This document shows positions 1 through 11,565 of a DNA stretch of 64,000 nt, in pieces. Source of the stretch: Liolophura sinensis. Its lineage: Eukaryota > Mollusca > Polyplacophora > Chitonida > Chitonidae. The DNA lies in assembly GCF_032854445.1 (NCBI RefSeq), contig NC_088300.1, positions 32,719,608 to 32,783,607 on the forward strand, in the 5' to 3' direction. The translations under genes were made by a program, and so were the position numbers. The stretch's first letter is position 1; every line of letters starts with the position of its first letter. A model generated the notes under the pieces. The model did no database searches. It saw nothing but the letters and a program-made list of their open reading frames with translations, and was not told the DNA's origin.

Positions 1-329
1 ACAACAGCATTGAGATTAACACCCTGAGTAGCGACGACATTGTGATAAATGGCAAATGGTCAAACATAACTGGTGAAATACGGGCTCTTGGTAATTTAGC
101 TCAGTTAGGGTTTTATTCCAACTGTCCACGTACATGCTTAAATTTACCAATTTACACGCTCAGAAGTACGTTGTTTAGTACCGAGGCCATATGTACTTGC
201 TAAAACAGGATAGAAAAATGCAATGATATTGATAAAAAAATTTTTGTCAGACGTCTTTAGTCTAGAAATATTAAACTTTTGTTGTGTCGTCAAATATATT
301 AAACAATGACATGAAAACAATGCTACCCA

Positions 330-1508
330 GGATCACGAAGCGATCTTAGACTTACGTGCACATTTCAATCATTATTAAAGGATTAGTGTCCAGCTACTGG
401 CCCTAATTGTAAAGAATGTAACCTTTTCAAACAGTGTTACTGGGAGGGCTTCCGAGAAACGTGATAACGACTATAAACCCACCAAAAACAATAGATTTAC
501 TACCCTAACCGATCTCCGACCGGCCGCCCCACACGGCTCAGCGGCTGACGTCAAGGCGGCCAACACAAGTCTATGTGGTCTAAATAACCTTCGAATCAAA
601 ACGATGTCATTTTTGAGATGGATTCTATCTACGCAGGAGCAAGTATACTGTCATTTGAATTTGAACCCTATTTCGATTTATAACACTGACATCTCTTTCC
701 AGACTTTAGATTCCGAGTTTTCAGACGTTAACTTTGATCGGCTCAGGTATTTCCGCACTGGCAATAGGGACTAGTAAGCTATAGCTTTATCCTGCGTTAC
801 ACTGTACATTTCTCATCTTTATCTTAAGATTTAATATTTATTTACTATTCTCTCCCACCGTCCGCTATACAGTAAATATCAGTCTTTCCCGAGACATTCT
901 AAATCCACACATAGGGCTCTTATGTGATGACAACTAGCCGAATGGCCTATGCCCATCGGAGCCTATAGTCATCAAATCGTCTGAACACTTGAAAAAAAAA
1001 CAAATCCTGGGGCCCTCGACGACCTGTTTTCACAACGCGCCGGTATGCAGAACAGCAAACCCTTTTAGTGGAGAAATTCGATATGCTTGTTGTCACTCTT
1101 GTAGCTTTTTTAACACTGAGCTAAATGTTGAAGCTCTGACATTGTACTGAAATTGTAGGACGTAATTGGGTGGAGCCTACCGAGTGTTAGCCGAAAAAAG
1201 CATAAAATTAGCCTTATTATCAAGTGATTTTAAGTGCCATATTACTCCAATTAATATACCCCTTTTCAATATTTTTTCACATTCAATTTAATAATATATA
1301 CAAGTGTGGCTAATATGAATAGATAGTCAATCTGGACACTAATCCTTTAAACTTGGTATGTTCCTTTCCGTTATTTTAGCCGACATTTGTTTTACGATAA
1401 CTTGTTCAAAATTTACCTTGTTAAGCAGTATTTTGACCTTGTTACGTAAGAATTAATTTTAAAGTGAAATTCTGTTTCAAGTCTAAGATCGTTTCTTGAT
1501 CCCGGGGC
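330..1508. repeat. Dispersed element bounded by inverted repeats
   Basis: The left end (GATCACGAAGCGATCTTAGA from 331) recurs inverted at 1481-1502. A 17-nt inner arm, AAAGGATTAGTGTCCAG at 377-393, has an exact reverse complement at 1332-1348. Related pieces lie at 25195-25382 and 48304-48440, so this is a dispersed family. No transposase ORF lies inside. A non-autonomous DNA element is the simplest reading; target duplications were not established. The flanks 1-329 and 1509-1839 show no supported feature. Confidence 0.5.
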
Positions 1509-1839
1509 CAGGTCTTGTGGATGTATATGCCCACCATATGCCCTGGTATATGCGGCCAAAAGCATGGGAAGCTAAACAAAGGCAGTGACGAGGTTTCCTT
1601 GAGGCTTATTATTTTATAACCCCAGTTTCGTGAATTTTTGAATTTCAATTTTCATAGGAAGGATTTGTACAGGCTTATATACGCTTGTGTTATAATTATA
1701 ATTTTTCTTTTTAGGCCGGGTTGAGCACGAGAGAAGAGATGTGCATAGCGTTTATCGTGTATTATCCCAAGATATCTCTGAGCTACTGTACAACTCAGCC
1801 CACTGCACAGTTCAATATTGCCTTCAGGGGCGCTACAGC

Positions 1840-3345
1840 TGAGTATGTTCATTCTAAGTATAAGAAGCTTGTCGTATGTCTGACTTGAGTTTGTCGATAC
1901 TGAGTATGACAAGCTTGTCCCCATCTACTGCTCAATATGTCCATCTAGTCTTGTCGTACGTCAGAAATGAGCATATATACTTAGCATACATGCAGATCGT
2001 TTATCATTACTTTGCCATATGTTAAAACTGAACATGTATGTTTCTCCTGATGGACAAGCTTGCTAGATGTCTGAACTGAGTAAATGTTTGTCTTGATCGA
2101 GTATGATAAGCTTGCTGGATGTCAGAACTGAGTAAATGTTTGTCTTGATCGAGTATGACAAGCTTGCCGGATATCTGAACTGAGTAAGTGTTTGCCCTGA
2201 TCGAGTATGACAGCTTGCCGGATGTCAGAACTGAGTAAGTGTTCGCCCTGATCGAGTATAGCAGGCTTGCCGGGTGTCTGAACTGAGTAAGTGTTTGTCT
2301 TGATCGAGTATGATAAGCTTGCCGGGTGTCAGAACTGAGTAAGTGTTTGCCCTGATCGAGTAGGACAAGCATGATGCATGTCAGAACTGAGTAAGTGTTC
2401 GCCCTGATCGAGTATGACAAGCTTGTCGGGTGTCAGAACTGAGTAAGTGTTTTCCCTGATCCAGTAGGACAAGCATGATGCATGTCAGAACTGAGTAAAT
2501 GTACGCCCTGATCGAGTATGACAAGCTTGCCAGGTGTCAGAACTGAGTAAGTGTTTGCCCTGATCGAGTATGACAAGCTTGCCGGATGTCAGAACTGAGT
2601 AAGTGTTTTCCCTGATCCAGTAGGACAAGCATGATGCATGTCAGAACTGAGTAAGTGTTCGCCCTGATCGAGTATGACAAGCTTGCCGGGTGTCAGAACT
2701 GAGTAAGTGTTTGCCCTGATCGAGTAGGACAAGCATGATGCATGTCAGAACTGAGTAAGTGTTCGCCCTGATCGAGTATGACAAGCTTGCCGGGTGTCAG
2801 AACTGAGTAAGTGTTTGCCCTGATCGAGTATGACAAGCTTGCCGGATGTCAGAACTGAGTAAGTGTTTGTCCTGATCGAGTATGACAGGCTTGCCGGGTG
2901 TCAGAACTGAGTAAATGTTTATCCTGATCGAGTATGACAAGCTTGCCGGATGTCAGAACTGAGTAAGTGTTTGTCTTGATCGAGTATTGCAGGCTTGCCG
3001 GGTGTCAGAACTGAGTAAATGTTTGTCTTGATCGAGTATGATAAGCTTGCCGAGTATCAGAACTGAGTAAATGTTTGTCTTGATCGAGTATGATAAGGTT
3101 CCTGGAAGTCAGAACTGAGTAAATGTTTGTCCTGATCGAGTAGGACAAGCATGATGCATGTCAGAACTGAGTAAGTGTTCGCCCTGATCGAGTATGGCAG
3201 GCTTGCCGGATGTCAGAACTGAGTAAATGTTCGTCCTCATCGAGTAATGACAAGCTTGCCGGGTCTCTGAACGGAGTAAGTGTTGTCCTGATCGAGTATG
3301 ACAAGCTTGCTTTATGATAAAACTGGGCATTTGTGTTAAATATGA
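1840..3345. repeat. 52-bp minisatellite array, about 25 units
   Basis: Units such as GTATGACAAGCTTGCCGGAT followed by GTCAGAACTGAGTAAGTG recur every 52 bp; successive copies were spaced 52, 52 and 52 at 2099, 2151 and 2203. Edge copies (1840-2040 and 3300-3345) are decayed. It lies in the intron or upstream flank of the C-terminal monooxygenase-like exon at 3865. The unit is homologous, in inverted orientation, to the array at 10427-11231. Short ORFs across it are repeat artefacts. Confidence 0.93.
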
Positions 3346-3864
3346 CAATGTGTAACAGCTGAACTTTTTGCTACTCTATCTGGTACTCTAGTTGGTATTA
3401 CAAGCTGGATATCACCAGTTTGGTGTACGCAGAGCTGAGTAGACTTATATTTGTAATCCGATATTCAAACAGTATACAGGGGAGTTCTATCTCGCCTACG
3501 ATACCTCAAAGCGACATCTTAACTCGGTCAAGGCGCTGATTCAAAGGAAAATCAGGCAGTTGTTTTAATAACAACATTTTATTAGCCATAAAAGCCTGCT
3601 CTATGTGAGAATTTGATTCTTTAAAGAGGAATGTCATTTAGCGAGATGGCTGTCAACAAATAGCTCTTGAGTAGAATTGATTTCAAATGCTACTCAAAAC
3701 ATCGTTACCAAATAGAATCGTCTAATTCATAGACTGTAAGGATTTAAAGACTTGTGACTTTTCCTTTCTTGGGTACATAGCACTAGTGTTGGTGGTCCTG
3801 CCATAAATATAGAATTGTTTGAGCATATTTAAATTATTTATTTTGCAAAATATTGTTTTCACAG

Positions 3865-4048
3865 TCACCAGGTGAGCCCTAATATCCTCACCCCACCCGA
3901 GTACAAAGGAAAGAACTGGAAGGATTTCTTTGAGAACGCCATTAACTGGTCAGATCCAAAGGTTAGAAAAGACTTCCAGGAGTATTCCCTGCTCAAGGAT
4001 TATCCTGTTCACTTCGCTCTGTGTTTTGATGGCACCAAATCCTACCCG
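3865..4048 (+). CDS. Penultimate exon of the DBH/MOXD1-like gene
   Basis: The exon follows a TTTTCACAG acceptor and ends CCG/GTAAGT with a complete codon. It reads PPEYKGKNWKDFFENAINW and onward to DGTKSYP. A second possible acceptor (CAG at 3869-3871) would start it 7 nt later. A diverged inverted copy lies at 9461-9613. The intron after it (4049-5717) holds a SINE and otherwise nothing I can support. Confidence 0.72.
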
Positions 4049-5866
4049 GTAAGTTTACAGTGTTGTCCAAGTCAAACCGTATTTAACCCATCAAACTATA
4101 GTATTTATAATGTATTTCTTCTGGCCTTCTGTATTCAGCTATCTGTGAAATCAGTCATACCAGCTACCAAAATTGCCAGTAGTCAACGAGTGAGTGAGTG
4201 AGTGCTTGGGGTTTAACGTCGTACTCAACAATTTTTCATATGACGACGAAGGAATCCTTAGGGTGTATGTCATGTGCCTCCTTGTCGCAGGACGGATTTC
4301 CACCGGTCTTCTATCTAGTGCTGCTTCTATCTAGACGACTTACCGAAGGCAAGTAAGGCGCCCCGCCGGAGCCATTATACTGATACGGGTCAACCAGTCA
4401 TTCATGCTGAATGCCAAGCGAGGAAGTTACAATTTCCTCTTTTAAAGTTTTAGGTGTGACTCGACCCAGGATTGATCTCGGATCTATAAACTGTGCTATC
4501 CAGGCCGGTTGTAGTCAGTGACGCGTATCAAAACAAACTATACACATGTTAATGTTGGAAGTCCATATTCTGGCACAGAAAATGAAGTTAGAACACTCTT
4601 TCTAATTCATAATATTAAACTACATAAGTTCGGTTTCGACGGCAAGAACTCACTAACTGGGGGAGGTCATAATTATTCAAAACCCGGTAGCGGGATAGTT
4701 CAACATGTATAGTATAATATAACCTTGTAGTATATAATCTTATGGCAATATGGTTTTAAAGCTGGACGTTAAGAAATTTTGTTATAAAAAAACAATGTCT
4801 ATTCACTGAGACAGTAGTGTAGGCTGTGTCATTACATGGAGTTTGCTATAACGCATGCTGGTGCTCCTATTGTAAAACAAATTACTCTCCACGCCCATTG
4901 TCCAGCATGCCACCTCTTCGTGAATACTGATGACGTCACCCGAGGTGATGAGTTTGCGGCCTTGGCATCAGGCTTATGGAGTTTAACATTATGAATTAGA
5001 AAAAGTATTCTAACTGCATTTTTATTGTAATAATATAAACTTACAACATATCATTGGTTAGAGCCTTTGGTGTTACTTGTCACTAACGAAATGCAATTTT
5101 GGTAAGGAGTACGAGATTTCACAGATAGATGAATATAGGCGACTGGCTAAATGACTATAGGTATTTTAGCTTTATATGTTTAGCTCGTCTGGTAGTCGTA
5201 CATTGCTTAGAAGGAAAATTCCAAAAACTTTTCACATCTCGAGCCCATCGTCACTTTTGATGTAGATTGAATCCGCAAGTTAGTCGAGATTTGAAAATGT
5301 GAACTTTGCACCGGCATACCTTTTTTTAACAATAATCCAACCTTTGAAAATTTTGAATCGAGAAGTCTAACTAACGCCCGCCATGTTTCATACAGGCAAG
5401 GTCATGCAACGTACGTACTGGCTGTTGTCCGTAAGGGCCACCATATTTAATTTTAATTTCAGGACATTTTATAGCTCAGAAAATAAAAAAATAAATAAAA
5501 AATTTCTGTTTGGCAATCGGAGTGACTTGTATTGTAAACAATAGATAATATCCCGAAGTTTTCGGTAAAATTTTCTCAACGAAAGACACATTTTGATCAA
5601 ATCAAGGCGTTAGCTCTGTTATTCCTTGATTTGATTTGCTTTGGCGTGCAACGGACATTGTGTACATAAACGGGAACATGTGTACATTAAAATATCTGTG
5701 CGTCTTTGTTTTTCCAGGCAAATTTCAAGGTGACGAGCATACCAAGCATCAGATATCCTCTTGAGGAGAAGTCGATGTGTGGTAATGTGATAGCGGATGG
5801 AGCACAGATGGCAGTCAGCTCTGTGACTCTCTTTCTGATCACCACCCTTGTCACGGTGATCGTTTG
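3865..5866 (+). CDS. C-terminal part of a DBH/MOXD1-like copper monooxygenase (partial gene)
   Basis: Two exons join in phase 0 and give the C-terminal ~110 residues of a larger protein whose earlier exons lie off the left edge. The first encodes a segment with Trp, a conserved Cys (ALCFDG) and many charged residues. The second has IPSIRYPLEEKSMCG and then a hydrophobic end (about MAVSSVTLFLITTLVTVIV) and stop, as in a GPI-attachment signal or a C-terminal membrane anchor. The spacing Trp, Cys, IP-I--P, Cys resembles the C-terminus of dopamine beta-hydroxylase/MOXD1 proteins. A paralogous fragment on the other strand carries a DOMON domain, which strengthens this family call. Members hydroxylate catechol-like or unknown substrates with two copper ions; the copper-binding domains are not in the window, so activity cannot be judged. 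Confidence 0.5.
4188..4512 (-). repeat. tRNA-derived SINE, family A (CACT tail)
   Basis: Read on the minus strand it starts with a decayed tRNA-like head, passes a conserved body, and ends GTTAAACCCCAAGCACTCAC followed by CACT repeats. A possible short target duplication, GTAGTCA, flanks it. It sits in the intron of the DBH/MOXD1-like gene and is more diverged than the copies at 23 and 29 kb. Confidence 0.82.
4513..5717. other. Intronic AT-rich DNA without a recognised feature
   Basis: Remainder of the intron between the two DBH/MOXD1-like exons. I see no coding pattern or array beyond short spurious ORFs. Confidence 0.5.
5718..5866 (+). CDS. Terminal exon of the DBH/MOXD1-like gene
   Basis: The acceptor TTTTTCCAG precedes GCA AAT TTC in phase 0, matching the previous exon. 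It encodes ANFKVTSIPSIRYPLEEKS, a Cys, and a 19-residue hydrophobic C-terminus before TGA at 5864-5866. No copy of this exon was found in the inverted duplicate arm. Confidence 0.68.
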
Positions 5867-6188
5867 AAACTATAGGACTATGTGAACTGGCTATCACACA
5901 CACGCCAAGAGAGTTCTATAAACCCAGAGGTGTTTTGTAGATTACAACATAGCTGAACTCAAAGTGGGAGACTTTAGAGTTGCAAGAGGCATGTGTGTGG
6001 TCATATAGAGCTATTGTAAATGTACAATGAAGCTGAAGTTAATTACTGACATTGAAAATTCATTTTACTTCTGTTTCTAATTATTATTACATCTAATATG
6101 TCTATTACAAATGTCTGCTGATATATATTTTCCACAAGAACGACTCTCCTGCCACTGAACGTGATACTTTTTACAATATATTTTTTGG

Positions 6189-6194
6189 AATAAA
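6189..6194 (+). terminator. Candidate polyadenylation signal AATAAA
   Basis: AATAAA lies about 320 bp after the stop codon of the DBH/MOXD1-like gene and is followed by a T-rich stretch. AATAAA is common in AT-rich DNA, so the assignment is tentative. Confidence 0.35.
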
Positions 6195-6427
6195 AATTTT
6201 CTATTTTTCCACGCATGGCATTCTTACAATTTTTTCGTGTCACCTGAAAGTTTGAACCTACTGTTTTTCCATGTGGTGGTCAACTGGCCAATTCTCGCAT
6301 TATTCCGTAGCCACCGCGCTTAGGTGGCCGAGAGGATAGGCAACGTCATGCTTGTACTGGGGTAAAGCTGGCAATCTTGATACATTTGCCTCCATGGCTT
6401 TGCACTCACCAATTTGTTTTTCTTTGA

Positions 6428-6755
6428 TTGTTGTTTTAACGCCATACTCAATAATTTTTCACTTATACGCTAACGGTCAATTTCATGGGTGAAAAACTCC
6501 GAGAAACTGGACTTTCTCATGTGTTTCTCACATGTGACTTAGTGCAAATTATGTTTGTAGAAGACACGAGTATGGTCTTCAATGAACGTTAGACTGCCTA
6601 AAACACCCCACCGAGCATCACAGACCGCTTATTGTTATCAATTTTTCACAAGCAATGAGATCGAGAAAATCTATAAATTCCATGTACAAGGCCGGTTTTG
6701 AAGCCTCACCAATAGAAATTGAAAGCCAAGCGCATTGAACCGCTGGACCACACCC
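6428..6755 (-). repeat. tRNA-derived dispersed repeat, family C
   Basis: The body shares the phrase CTTCAATGAACGTTAGACTG with copies at 21528 and 25419. The right end on the minus strand looks tRNA-like (GTGGTCCAGCGGTTCAATGC, then a box-B-like GGCTTCAAAACC). An additional tRNA-like stretch lies just to the left at 6313-6420. Confidence 0.45.
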
Positions 6756-7342
6756 TACACCCCAAACCCCACACTCAGCATAAGGCATTAGGCTAAGCAC
6801 CTGTCGACACTGTGTCAGCGCACTATCAGGTGTGAGGTCATGTCTGGTAAGTATGTATGCTTTGAGTTTTACGTCGTGGTTAACAATGTTTCAGTCATAT
6901 GGCGACGAGGGGGCATTGGGTGTTTGTACATGAGCAAAAACTGTGTCTTCTTTTGGCAGGGCCAGTCCATGCCGCCAGTGTTGCTGCCAGTGAAGCATCA
7001 TACCGAAGACACTAGACATGACACCCCACCGAATCACATTATGCTGATATCGGGCCAACCAGTCCTCTTTCCTTACTCTATAAACATGACAGGTACAATT
7101 TCAAAAGTCTTTAATATAACCCGATCATGGTTTCATCCTGGGTCTTCACAAGTTTTGGGGTAGAACAGAAGAGGTCTCAAATGTCTGGCAGCACTATACA
7201 ACTTAGAATTGGTACCAGACAACAAAGCCAGTGATCACCGCTAGTAAAACTAACATTTTGTTTTTGGAGTGATGCTAGAATAGATTGTTACAACATAATA
7301 TTATATCACCGGCAATAAATTAAGGCGTTATGCACTAATGAA

Positions 7343-7500
7343 TTTATTTGTTTATTTGATTGGTGTTCGACGCCGTACTCTAGAATATTTCACTTAAACG
7401 GAGGCGGACAGATTTATGGTGGCAGAGCTTGGGAGAACACTACGACAATACGCAGGTTGCTGAGGGGTCTTCCCAGGTACCGCCGGAGAGGAAGCTACAT
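7343..7500 (-). repeat. SINE family B fragment
   Basis: Starts TTTATTTGATTGGTGTTCGA and continues through the conserved CCGTACTC.AGAATATTTCACTT stretch. Strand minus means that the tRNA-like head would be at the right. The copy is diverged and lacks the head. Confidence 0.7.
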
Positions 7501-8162
7501 CTTTTGGCTTCGATGAACTAATCATTAGGCCCTAAACAGAACACATTTGTATAATTTATTACATGGTTATTTGGTGACGAGAAAGTTCTCATGACTGTGT
7601 ATTCATGGGCTGATCTATTGTTACCAAGATTACCAAAGACTGGTCTATTACACATGCAGAGCTCTCTATGGTTGGAGGTAAACTAGTCTTATGATTGTAA
7701 ACAAATACAGTTGTTCCCTGTATTGCCACGCCATCAAAGTAAGCTCATATTTACCATCAATTTGTCATCGTAAACACTATCGAACTATCAATGGTTGTAA
7801 ACGTAAACTAAGAAAGTCAACATGCGCATCCAACGGGAATTTTTAATATATATAAAATACATTGTGAAACAATACAAGGTTCTATGGGCTGATTTCTGGG
7901 TGAATAATAGGCCTGCGTATCAACACAGATTAATAATTTGGGAAGGGAGTACATGTAATATTAAAGTATATCAATGGCTATAATTATTATCAGTTATAAT
8001 TAATATAATTATATTCAGGTTTATGTGACACTTGTGTAGTGGACGATCCTATACCATACCTGTTATTTCAATGTAAGATGCACAAAAATGCAAGAATACA
8101 GGTTTTACGCAGACGTAATTAAAGTGACTTTGTGTCCACATCATTACGTTCTAAACGCCTTC
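7501..8162. other. AT-rich DNA without a recognised feature
   Basis: No splice-consistent ORF, array or SINE was found in this interval. Confidence 0.5.
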
Positions 8163-8290
8163 AGGGTTTATAGAACTTCGAGTAACTTTCTGTTGTGGTT
8201 AGTACAAGGTTTATAGAACTACGAGTAACTCTCTGTTGTGGTTAGTACAGGGTTTGTACAGCTGCTTGTAACCCTGCTCAAAACTAATTT
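8163..8290. repeat. Short direct duplication, about 43-bp unit
   Basis: GGTTTATAGAACTTCGAGTA is repeated about 43 bp later with few changes, each time followed by TGTTGTGGTTAGTACA. A third copy is decayed. Confidence 0.8.
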
Positions 8291-8651
8291 CCCTCTTCGC
8301 ACAGTGCTTATTCTAATCCATAAATTTTATCAGACTTCTCCTGATTTTAATTTCCTTGTTGTATCTTGAAGTGCACCTGACACGCTTTATAGCCCTTGAG
8401 TTTAGAAGAGCAGAGTAGCCAGGGTAGTTGTAAGGAATATAACCCACCAGCTGAGCATCATATGGCTGCCAGTCGCCGGATCCACAGGGCGCTCTGGCTT
8501 CTCCGTGAGAGGTACCCGGATGCTCGGTATGTCTACCATGCTGTAACTTGCCTGGATAATGAAACATGTAAAGACATTTGTATGTTGTCATTTACATACA
8601 AAACTGTCATTTCACGCAACATGGATAAGTAAGACTATATAGGCATATATA

Positions 8652-8751
8652 CGGTGGAGGGTGTGGGGGCTGGGGTGGAGGCTGGAGTGGAGGCTGGGGT
8701 GCAGGCTGGGGTGGAGGCAGGGGTGCAGGCTGGGGTGGAGGCTGTGGTGGG
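8652..8751. repeat. G-rich 12-bp microsatellite (GGCTGGGGTGGA)n
   Basis: About eight imperfect 12-bp units rich in runs of two to five G on the plus strand. Many closely spaced G runs make a G-quadruplex possible. A minus-strand ORF through it (PPPQPAPQPPLQPPP) is a repeat artefact. Confidence 0.9.
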
Positions 8752-8764
8752 CGCTCTGTGCCTA

Positions 8765-8935
8765 ATGGTAGTATGCTAGCACAGAACAATGATCAATGCG
8801 ATCGCAGTGAGTTCAAGTCCATCTGATGCTAGTTTCCTCTCCTGTCGTATGTCGGAAGGCCTGTCAGCAATCTATGGTTTCCCAGGTGGGCTCAATTTCC
8901 AATTTTCATCCACCGTATAATGCCGTGGTATAAAA
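8765..8935 (+). repeat. SINE family B fragment, head first
   Basis: Contains the tRNA-like box-B phrase GTGAGTTCAAGTCCATCTGA and then the body (TTTCCTCTCCTGTCGTATGT, ATCCACCGTATAATGCCG). Diverged. Confidence 0.65.
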
Positions 8936-9035
8936 TATAAATCACTTAATATATTATAACCAAATGAATACATAAATATACATGTATACGGTTGGATACG
9001 ATTTTATATTATTTGCACCATAATAACACAATTAT

Positions 9036-9452
9036 TTTATTCGTATTACAACTTACTACTGCGGATAACCTAATATGACATTCGCATCAGAGTTAGTATT
9101 ACACGTTACTGCTGCAAGTAACTACCATGAGCTGGACTTGAACTCACAGCGACCGCATTGGTGAGAGGATCCTGGGTCATTACGCTGCGCTAGCGCGCTT
9201 ACCAACTGAGCAACAGAGGCCCTACTTCGTATTATAGCTTACTATTTTGGAGAGCCTAACATGACATTCGCATCACACTTCGTATTGCAGCTTACTATTG
9301 TGGACAGCGTAATATAACATTTGCATCACAATTCGTATTGCAGCTTACTATTGTGGAAAACCTAATATGCTATTCGCATCACAGTTCGTATTGCAGCTTG
9401 CTGTCGTGGACAGCATAATATGACATTCGCATCACAGTTAGTATTACAGTGG
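9036..9452. repeat. 53-bp minisatellite, about six units, interrupted by a SINE
   Basis: Units of the form TTCGTATTGCAGCTTACTAT ... CATTCGCATCACAG recur at about 53 bp. The array is split by the SINE B head fragment at 9126-9222, so the array predates that insertion. Confidence 0.85.
9126..9222 (-). repeat. SINE family B, tRNA-like head only
   Basis: On the minus strand it shows a box A-like TTGCTCAGTTGGTAAGCGCG and box B-like GAGTTCAAGTCCAGC, as in a tRNA gene, but it grades into SINE sequence and is not a functional tRNA. It interrupts the 53-bp array. Confidence 0.78.
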
Positions 9453-9460
9453 ATACTTAC

Positions 9461-9613
9461 CGGATAGAATTTTCGTTTATTACTGCACGAAGAGAAGTAA
9501 ACAGGATAATCCTTGAGCAGGGAATACTCCTGGAAGTCCTCTCTAACCTTTGGATCTGACCTGTCAATGGCGTTCTCGAAGAAATCCAGTTCTTTCCTTT
9601 ATAAGGTGGGCCT
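9461..9613 (-). pseudogene. Frameshifted copy of the DBH/MOXD1-like C-terminal exon
   Basis: The minus strand matches the exon at 3865-4048 (SDPKVREDFQEYSLLKDYPV) and keeps a CCG/GTAAGT donor. Relative to that exon, four bases are missing after the codons for KGKNW, so the conserved part lies in a different frame. The 3' third (around YPVYFSSCSNKRKFYP) has diverged. Confidence 0.8.
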
Positions 9614-9903
9614 AAGGTGGGCACTTTTGTATATAAAATATTAGAAGTGAAATATCTGCATCTTGTTTTTTCCTATACAAAACAATGAGAACTCACTGGT
9701 GTTGATATCACCAGCTGTACGCGATTATCTCGTTTTAATTTTAAACAATCATGATAGATTCTCAAGATATTTACTTATTTATTTATTTATTTCCTTGCGT
9801 TTTTTTGACGGAACACGTTTTTTCACTTATAAGCTGATCGAAAGGGAAACACTTTAATAACAGCTCGGCCAGGGCCGGACCCATTATAAAGTTAAATGTA
9901 ATT

Positions 9904-10090
9904 TGTTACGAACCCCATCTTTAAATATTGTATAGCATTTTAAAAATTTTATTTTACTGGGTCAATATAACTACATTTCCGCCTTTGTGTACGTTATAGC
10001 CTGCATTATAATCCAGTAGAGCGTTCGCCACGCTTCGGTGTTTACGAGTCTCGTGTCATTGTAAATAGGGTATACATTCTTGAAATATGT
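9904..10090 (+). mobile_element. 5' fragment of an LTR (same family as 30.8 and 60.8 kb)
   Basis: Begins TGTTACGAACCCCATCTTTA and matches the first ~190 bp of the LTR at 60794 (CTACATTTCCGCCTTTGTGT, GTACGTTATAGCCTGCA, GGCTTCGGTGTTTA-like). It is truncated at the right. Confidence 0.78.
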
Positions 10091-10193
10091 ATTTCAAAAA
10101 TAGAGATGTATAACTGAGCAAAATCGTTTTACTCAAGCATTCCAGGTTCGGTGGGAGAGAGACTCGAATAAAGCATGTATCCAACAAATGTAC

Positions 10194-10325
10194 TGAGTAT
10201 TTATTTATTTAATTTCTTCTATGCGACACCGGTCAGGATTGTGGTGGTTCGAAACCGGACAGAGCCTGGGGTGAAATCCACGACCATCCGCATTATGCTG
10301 AATAGACCCTCTTACGTACGTTATG
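10194..10325 (-). repeat. SINE family B fragment
   Basis: TTTATTTATTT start, then GGACAGAGCCTGGGGTGAAA and CACGACCATCCGCATTATG, as in other family B copies. Head missing. Confidence 0.65.
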
Positions 10326-10426
10326 TACCGAGTAAGGCCATGCAGTATTATACACCGAAAAAAGAAACTACTGATGTAAATATTTTAGTTCTACAGCAGA
10401 AAAATTACATCGACATTATCACAAAA

Positions 10427-11231
10427 GGCTTGTCACACCCAGTTTAAACACACTCAGCTCTTACATACAGCAAGCTTGTCACACCCAGTCTAAACACACA
10501 CAGCTCTTGTATACAGCAGGCTTTGTCACACCCAGTTTAAACACACTCAGCTCTTACATACAGCAAGTTTGTCACACCCAGTCTAAACACACCCAGCTCT
10601 TGTATACAGCAGGCTTTGTCACACCCAGTTTAAACACACTCAGCTCTGACATACAGCAAACTTGTCACACCCAGTTTAAACACACTCAGCTCTTGCATAC
10701 AGCAAGCTTTGTCACACCAAGTTTAAACATAATCAGCTCTAACATACAGCAAGCTTGTCACACCCAGTTTAAACACACTCAGCTCTTACAGACAGCAAGC
10801 TTGTCACACCCAGTCTAAACACACTTATCTCTTGCATACAGCAGGCTTTGTCACACCCAGTTTAAACACTCTCAGCTCTTACATACAGCAAGCTTGTCAC
10901 ACCCAGTCTAAACACACCCAGCTCTTGCATACGGCAGGCTTTGTCACGCCCAGTTTAAACACTCTCAGCTCTTACATTCAGCAAGCTTGTCACACCCAGT
11001 CTAAACACTCTCAGCTCTCACATACAGCAAGCTTGTCACACCCAGTCTAAACACACTCAGCTCTTGCATACAGCAGGCGTTGTCACACCCAGTTTAAATA
11101 CACTCAGCTCTTACATACAGCAAGCTTGTCACACCCAGTCTAAACATACTCAGCTCTTGCATACAGGAGGCATTGTCACACCCAGTTTAAACATAATCAG
11201 CTCTCACATACAGCAGGCTTGTCACAGGTGA
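10427..11231. repeat. Minisatellite of alternating 46- and 47-bp units
   Basis: Unit CTTGTCACACCCAGTTTAAA then CACACTCAGCTCTTACATAC alternates with a variant carrying an extra T (CTTTGTCACACCC) and a GCAGG end, giving a ~93-bp dimer. About 17 units. On the minus strand, TGACAAGCTTGCTGTATGT matches the core of the 52-bp array at 1840-3345. Confidence 0.92.
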
Positions 11232-11565
11232 ACTTGTAGGTGTAATTTACAGCATTCTGATAGAGGACATTTCGGATATCTCCAATACATTGTATAATCC
11301 TATTATCAGACTTCCCAACATTATATGTAAACTTTGATCAATGCAGATTTACTTTTCTGCATAATTAACCATTGACTGTCCATAATCTTACTCACCCATG
11401 TAAGTATGCTCACGTAGTAGCCTGTATAGAATACAACCGACTGAACTCCCATCGGCTAAACGCTCTCACGCTATTTTACTAAAACGTCATGTAAAACCGC
11501 CACGAAAGGTCAACCATGCTACGTATTATTTTCCACTAAGCAAATAATGCGGCCCAGTCGGCGCG

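Noticed and set aside
709-755. Possible small plus exon after CTCTTTCCAG
   Set aside because: 47 nt only, no family resemblance and no partner exon.
2022-2420. ORFs of 132 and 79 codons in the 52-bp array (also 10507-11050 in the other array)
   Set aside because: Repeat translations; frames end wherever a unit mutates.
9126-9222. tRNA gene
   Set aside because: Box A and B are present, but the sequence is the head of a dispersed SINE family and the acceptor stem does not pair well.
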